Source: Schistosoma haematobium
Taxonomy: Eukaryota > Platyhelminthes > Trematoda > Strigeidida > Schistosomatidae
Assembly (NCBI RefSeq): GCF_000699445.3
Contig: NC_067196.1
Location: forward strand, 71,679,864 to 71,743,863
Length of the DNA: 64,000 nucleotides
Direction: 5' to 3'
Part shown: positions 61,401 to 64,000 of the stretch, piece by piece
Numbering within the stretch: the first letter of the stretch is position 1
How the letters are laid out: every line of letters begins with the position of its first letter
Notes under the pieces: model-generated
Seen by the model: the letters and a program-made list of their open reading frames with translations, nothing else
The model's database searches: none
Told to the model about the DNA's origin: nothing
Translations under genes and position numbers: made by a program

Positions 61401-63786
61401 CTGTGTACTTCTAATGATTTAACTCGTTAATTTACTTATGAGTAATAGGAATATAGTGAAGAAAATGTTTATTCTCTATAGAATGTTGTTAGGAATGATT
61501 ACATAGAAACGGTTAAACTATGTATGATAAGTGGCTTCATTTTATTTAGAGTAAAGTGAAGTGACCTCATGTGAAATCGTTATCAGTTTATCACTTGTTC
61601 TATAGAACATATATTTCAGTGAAATTAAGCGTTGCTAAGTTTTATTTGGCCTGATTTTTATACTGACACACAGTTGGCTTCTCAAGAAATCAAGATAATT
61701 TCATAGTGTAAATGAAATAATAAATTTTTTCCATGATTATATCCAAAGTGAAATCTTTATATTATTATTATTGTTATTATTATTATTATGATTATTATTA
61801 TTATTATGATTATTATTATTATTACTAAGACTACACTGAACCTAGTAAACGTTAATGGATGAATGTATATAAATGTAAACAACCCGTTTTTAGTGCTATT
61901 TGATTTGGTTATACGTTGCAATGATTGACATGAATTTACTTGTTTTGGCAAACCTAAATCTTCCCAAACTTAATCATGTCGCATCATTTTTATTCTAAGT
62001 TTATTCTTATTTGTATGAGATTTTTATATCTGCTCCCTTCTTTTTACATTTCTTTCATATGTTCCATAGATTTCGAAGTGAAACCAAGTAATCCAGATGA
62101 AACAGTTTATAAAAGAAATCAGTTAAATAAGGTTTTGGATTATTCACCAAATGATCAAAATGCCATCACGGATGGTAGTCATAATTTAACTAATGGTAAA
62201 ATGAATGTATCATTTCCTCCTAACCTGTCTACAATTGGTGAAGTGAGTATTGTGATTTAGTATTTATCTTCCTTTACTACTGTATCTTTTGGGATATACA
62301 TATGACTTAATTAAATTACTAGATAGTGTTGAATGATTACTGTATATCAACCAATAAGAGGAAAGTGAATATGCGTAGTTTAGTTACTTAACAATTATAC
62401 AATAGAAATGTATGTATAGTGTTAATCCATGAATGGATCCCAGCAGTTAGCATTCACTATTCTCATTGAGACATATCAGGAGGCTAGCACAAATGAACAT
62501 CCAACCAGGTTGGTACATTAAATCATTAAAATTCGGTGGTTTATCCAGTCAGTGGTTTCGATCATTGCACAGAGCCCTACAAGGTTGTATTCCAGTGTCC
62601 GTAAATGGACTCCATTATGATTGAACGACACTGATCCTGGTGACATGTATATCCTACTTGACTTCATATATACTCTGTCGACTAAACGCTTTAATACCAC
62701 ATAGTCATGAAAATTCAGACAGGAGAAGCTGAAAAAGTTTATTCGGTGAACAATGAATGACTTCGTCCTTATATAGAGTGAATAATACATGAATTACAGA
62801 TGACCAATTAAAGCAGAGACAACAGACAGGCATATGGCAAGTACACATAAAACTGTTTGAAGTTAACCGTAAATAATTAACAAGTGGATATATACGAAAA
62901 CGACAAATGAATACACTATGATCAGTAAAGTTAAATTTAAATATACACAGGTCAGTTTATGGTCACCTAACAGTTTATAGAAGTCTATCGTACTAATTCA
63001 TGATATAGCTGAAAGTTTGATTATGTTTATGACTCAAGTTTATATGGGTCACTCCATCATACAGTGAAAGATACATGATGTGCTGCAAGGTAACTTGTGG
63101 TTATTAGATTCGTTTTTTATTACATATCTTCCTCCTTGTTTATATACTATTTATATTCTATTGCAAATAATCCTAAATGCACATGCTATAATTTTTAAAC
63201 GATGTATTTTCTGCCAAACCTTGCCACCTTTTGGATTATTAATTTGTATATTCTTTGTTCACTTATGTTTCAATATGATGGGAATTTTTCGGTATTTGGG
63301 TTGAATGAAAGTCGAGAAATTTCTAACTTCAGAGATCGTATTAATTATTTCTGTTGCATTTGTGAATCGTTTGTTTTCCAAACTAGCGATGAACAGAGAG
63401 TGGATATTACCCTAGATACCTTGTATTCACAGTGCAATTGAAGAGTTATGTTTTAGGTCTATTTTGTGTGGGAGAAAATGAAACCATGCTGAAAAGAAGC
63501 AGTCTGAACTATTCTGCAAATAAGTATTTTGCATGATATCATTTGTTTCAACTGAATGATTAGACCAATTTTAAGCCTATATATTGTGACGTATAACACA
63601 TGAAATGCATTGTTAATATTTTTGCTACATATAATCTTCACTTAATTATTACTCATTCTTCTGGATATAGGAACCAGATCCTATCGATTCAGTTAAAGAT
63701 CGTCCTGCTGAAGCTCAAGTTTTCTCTTCTTTACAAATTTTAACAGCTGTTTTTGGATCATTTGCTCATGGTGGTAATGATGTAAG
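34226..63786 (+). CDS. PiT/SLC20-family sodium-dependent phosphate transporter, nine exons, 3' end outside window
   Basis: Predicted spliced CDS: 34226-34415, 34459-34569, 38791-38931, 45079-45164, 55184-55280, 57008-57127, 59634-59939, 62070-62242, 63671-63786. All junctions are GT..AG and the reading phase holds throughout, giving 446 codons. The family moves inorganic phosphate into cells with Na+ across the plasma membrane. Seen: a first membrane segment ending in [14 protein letters not shown] (residues 26-39, the PiT signature with its Asp), then [14 protein letters not shown] (about 115-128), [10 protein letters not shown], a hydrophilic loop at about 243-420, and the second inverted-repeat motif [10 protein letters not shown] (437-446). 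Human PiT proteins are about 650-680 residues, so roughly the last third lies beyond 64000. The start ATG has an in-frame TGA two codons upstream. The first four exons lie in the right arm of the large inverted repeat; exons 5-9 are single copy here. Family assignment is firm; substrate and localisation are inferred from the family. Confidence 0.9.
34459..34569 (+). CDS. SLC20-like gene, coding exon 2
   Basis: Follows a 43-bp intron (34416-34458, gtaaat...ttcttcag), the tiny 5' intron type common in schistosome genes. It encodes residues 64-100 plus one base: [11 protein letters not shown], then the [11 protein letters not shown] helix, matching the human PiT stretch after SVLLGAKVS. The donor is gtaggt. 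Inverted twin at 19952-20062. Confidence 0.88.
34741..35706 (+). mobile_element. 5' region of an RTE LINE (UTR plus start of endonuclease), right arm
   Basis: Mirror of 18815-19780, in transporter intron 2, in sense with the gene. Frames at 34837-35055, 35060-35269, 35266-35463 and 35509-35706 are frameshifted pieces of one element. It is cut off after the first endonuclease motifs, so it is a 5' fragment. That is unusual, because most LINE copies lose the 5' end. Confidence 0.65.
35707..36893. other. Unclassified block in transporter intron 2, right arm
   Basis: Mirror of 17627-18814. It lies between a LINE 5' fragment and an LTR-like element. The short open frames here (35846-36079, 36326-36637) show no motif, and the arm twin gives no independent support for coding. 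Confidence 0.35.
36894..37354 (+). mobile_element. Solo-LTR-like dispersed element, right-arm twin
   Basis: Mirror of 17166-17626 in transporter intron 2, in sense with the transporter gene. If its TATA-type promoter were active it would read toward exon 3. Confidence 0.45.
37360..37930 (+). mobile_element. RTE (SR2-like) LINE 3' fragment, right arm
   Basis: Begins abruptly after the LTR-like block. Visible coding remnants are [29 protein letters not shown] and [11 protein letters not shown]; the 3' UTR then ends in ctacgttgtgattgact. This is the 3' end of the same family as 46240-47955. It lies in transporter intron 2. Confidence 0.75.
38791..38931 (+). CDS. SLC20-like gene, coding exon 3
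   Basis: The acceptor is ttgtctatag and the donor gtaaga. It encodes [20 protein letters not shown] and then [11 protein letters not shown], a highly conserved PiT segment (PISGTHCIVGATIGFSLV in mammals). The phase matches exons 2 and 4. The upstream intron is about 4.2 kb and is packed with LINE fragments and an LTR-like block. Inverted twin at 15588-15728. Confidence 0.9.
39670..39840 (-). repeat. tRNA-like (SINE-like) repeat with B box, right arm
   Basis: Mirror of 14680-14850, in transporter intron 3. The B-box complement gggattcgaaccc lies near 39812. Confidence 0.55.
41046..41207 (-). mobile_element. Short RTE LINE 3' tail with (TAA)n, right arm
   Basis: Reverse-complement twin of 13320-13476, in transporter intron 3. 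The TAA run is at 41046-41076. Confidence 0.65.
41607..41833. repeat. Nested foldback palindrome, right-arm copy
   Basis: Mirror of 12694-12920 (paired positions sum to 54527). It has the same 227-bp length and the same short loop. It lies in the intron between transporter exons 3 and 4. Confidence 0.85.
45079..45164 (+). CDS. SLC20-like gene, coding exon 4
   Basis: The acceptor is gaatttag and the donor gtaagt. It encodes [11 protein letters not shown] followed by a hydrophobic helix and VLRK, matching the mammalian MSWFVSPLLSG segment. It ends in phase 0. This is the last exon shared by both arms: the palindrome ends about 1.07 kb downstream, inside the next intron. Inverted twin at 9366-9451. 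Confidence 0.88.
46240..47955 (+). mobile_element. 5'-truncated RTE (SR2-like) LINE at the palindrome edge
   Basis: Starts in the RT domain ([20 protein letters not shown]) and runs through the C-terminal tail and 3' UTR to the gttactgactgactgactg tail (about 47930-47949), typical of RTE tandem-repeat ends. It begins within about 15 bp of the end of the 15.4-kb right arm. Its 3' end abuts a minus-strand gypsy fragment. Confidence 0.85.
46245..47714 (+). pseudogene. RTE LINE reverse transcriptase and C-terminal tail, one in-frame stop
   Basis: An open frame of 417 codons to a TGA at 47496-47498, after which the same frame continues as [20 protein letters not shown] to a TAA near 47714. Motifs: [38 protein letters not shown] (block A, with Val for the usual Ala/Phe pair); [20 protein letters not shown] (block B); [10 protein letters not shown] (intact YADD catalytic box); [11 protein letters not shown]; and the GSETW and [10 protein letters not shown] tail blocks. 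It has no endonuclease domain because of 5' truncation. It is the best preserved polymerase in the window but is not autonomous. Confidence 0.88.
47950..49200 (-). mobile_element. Ty3/gypsy-type pol fragment (RT, RNase H, post-RNase H linker)
   Basis: Minus strand. About 49190-49060: a stop-interrupted [14 protein letters not shown] and TPFGLY block. 49053-48550: [20 protein letters not shown], then [11 protein letters not shown] in place of the usual YxDD-type box, and KCEFG...[11 protein letters not shown]. 48556-48320: RNase H-like [24 protein letters not shown] and [14 protein letters not shown]. 48110-47950: the pre-integrase linker. Frameshifts and stops break it, the integrase part is missing, and no LTRs were seen. 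This is an old copy. Confidence 0.75.
49201..52150. other. Large intron 4 interior, no gene seen
   Basis: AT-rich. A minus-strand frame from about 49430 to 49195 (including [20 protein letters not shown]) is open but unassigned and may be upstream gypsy sequence. Confidence 0.4.
52400..53500 (-). mobile_element. Decayed RTE LINE with internal deletion
   Basis: The minus strand from 53490 to 53090 resembles the RTE 5' region at 18815-19780 (ttgaggccggtta.gcgac.., tactttaaaaggc, ggtcactacgatagg). At 52610-52425 an RT block-A fragment reads [30 protein letters not shown], comparable to the same block at about 46540. The middle is missing or unrecognisable, so this may be one element or two. Confidence 0.5.
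53500..55183. other. Intron 4 end, no gene seen
   Basis: AT-rich sequence with no motif-bearing frame. Confidence 0.45.
55184..55280 (+). CDS. SLC20-like gene, coding exon 5
   Basis: The acceptor is tgttttacag and the donor gtacgt. It encodes [20 protein letters not shown] then [12 protein letters not shown], corresponding to the DPVPNGLRALP...INLFSIMYTGAP region of animal PiTs. It is the first exon outside the inverted repeat, about 10 kb after exon 4, across an intron holding an RTE LINE, a gypsy fragment and a decayed RTE. No inverted twin is in the window. Confidence 0.85.
55855..56010 (+). repeat. Possible degenerate tRNA-like repeat
   Basis: Contains gtgcggtgtttgaagcaagc and tactgggttcgagttgttga, similar to the B-box region at 14690-14720. 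It is weak, with no second landmark. Confidence 0.25.
57008..57127 (+). CDS. SLC20-like gene, coding exon 6
   Basis: The acceptor is ctctttgtag and the donor gtaagt. It encodes [10 protein letters not shown], a transmembrane helix ([20 protein letters not shown]) and VPLVRRHIL. It aligns to the LLGFDKLPLWG...helix segment of vertebrate PiT that leads into the large central loop. Confidence 0.87.
57128..58740. other. Intron 6, first part, no feature seen
   Basis: No recognised frame or repeat. Confidence 0.4.
58741..59010 (-). repeat. GC-richer block with TATA and AATAAA words, possible LTR-like repeat
   Basis: It stands out from its AT-rich intron. On the minus strand gatatataaaccc is followed about 15 bp later by aataaatga, then a GC-richer stretch. 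Solo LTR is one reading. I see no second copy in the window, so this is tentative. Confidence 0.3.
59126..59265 (+). repeat. Intronic dispersed repeat R140, copy 1
   Basis: Shares gaatatg, tttagtt, aacaattatac, a tatagtgtta/catagtattg block, tccat.aatggatccca and attcactattctcatt-like words with copy 2 at 62345-62480, in the same orientation. Confidence 0.6.
59634..59939 (+). CDS. SLC20-like gene, coding exon 7 (central cytoplasmic loop)
   Basis: The acceptor is gcatttttatag and the donor gtaagt; the phase matches both neighbours. The 102 codons are hydrophilic and rich in Lys, Ser, Asp, Asn and Glu ([20 protein letters not shown] near the start). This is the poorly conserved intracellular loop of PiT transporters. 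I assign it by position and phase rather than by motif. Confidence 0.75.
61755..61830. repeat. (TTA)n microsatellite with TTG/ATG interruptions
   Basis: About 75 bp of TTA units broken by gtt and atga variants. It lies in the intron between exons 7 and 8. Confidence 0.9.
62070..62242 (+). CDS. SLC20-like gene, coding exon 8 (central loop)
   Basis: The acceptor is gttccatag and the donor gtgagt. It is open in the phase required by exon 7 and ends in phase 0, as exon 9 requires. It is hydrophilic and Asn/Asp/Pro-rich (for example [20 protein letters not shown]). No family motif is expected in this loop. A longer open frame extends upstream of the acceptor but is AT-rich intron. Confidence 0.7.
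62345..62480 (+). repeat. Intronic dispersed repeat R140, copy 2
   Basis: Diverged direct copy of 59126-59265, located in the intron after exon 8. It contains gtgaatatgcgtagtttagt and catgaatggatcccagcag. Confidence 0.6.
63671..63786 (+). CDS. SLC20-like gene, coding exon 9 (second PiT repeat begins)
   Basis: The acceptor is ctggatatag and the donor gtatgg. It encodes an acidic stretch, then [20 protein letters not shown] then NDV. This is the diagnostic start of the second half of PiT proteins ([24 protein letters not shown] in mammals). The exon ends after two bases of the next codon. The remaining exons must lie beyond 64000. Confidence 0.9.
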
Positions 63787-64000
63787 GTATGGATATTTAA
63801 CATATTTTTTCAATAAATCAAACTGTGTATATAAGAAAAATTCACTTATATTACTACCATTGAAGTATATTCAGTAATCAGAACTTAAGATTAGTTATAA
63901 TTGATATAAAATACGAGTTGAATCCCCATGAAATATAACTTCTAGAAACTTTGTAGATATTACAAAGATAATATCTATCATGAGACCAATTTAGAAAGAT

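Overview
This is an AT-rich, intron-rich eukaryotic window. It almost certainly comes from a blood fluke (Schistosoma-type trematode). The evidence is the mix of transposable elements: RTE/SR2-like LINEs, a CR1/SR1-like LINE, a Penelope-like element and Ty3/gypsy pol remnants. The gene also has a 43-bp first intron followed by introns of several kb, which is a schistosome style. I cannot fix the species from sequence alone. Nothing prokaryotic (operons, CRISPR) is present.

The only convincing host protein gene encodes a PiT/SLC20-type sodium-dependent phosphate transporter. On the + strand I can follow nine coding exons (34226-34415, 34459-34569, 38791-38931, 45079-45164, 55184-55280, 57008-57127, 59634-59939, 62070-62242, 63671-63786). 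Together they give 446 codons, from the first [10 protein letters not shown] signature to the start of the second (GGNDV) repeat. The gene runs off the right edge of the window.

The dominant structure is a very large inverted duplication. The left arm (about 8302-23715) is the near-identical reverse complement of the right arm (about 30844-46229). Each arm is about 15.4 kb, and the spacer between them is 7.1 kb. Each arm carries the first four coding exons, so the window holds two head-to-head 5' halves diverging from the spacer. Only the right copy continues into downstream exons. The left copy stops within what would be intron 4. The arms differ by scattered SNPs, homopolymer lengths and a 39-bp change at an ATTT microsatellite. 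They are therefore not one sequence duplicated in silico, but joined haplotypes or a mis-assembly cannot be excluded without long reads.

Layout: 1-8301, left flank with a tRNA-like repeat copy, a 5'-truncated RTE LINE with an 11-bp target-site duplication (1961-4724), an LTR-like block and an old RTE 3' end. 8302-23715, left arm. 23716-30843, spacer holding a decayed minus-strand CR1-like LINE riddled with insertions, three copies of a roughly 280-bp dispersed repeat, and a possible tiny spliced secreted-peptide ORF. 30844-46229, right arm. 46230-49200, a 5'-truncated RTE LINE abutting a minus-strand gypsy pol fragment exactly at the palindrome end. 49200-64000, large introns and exons 5-9 of the transporter with small dispersed repeats.

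Most of the remaining sequence is intronic or intergenic AT-rich DNA in which I see nothing codable. The 103-aa and similar short open frames in both arms are not independent evidence, because the arms are copies of each other.
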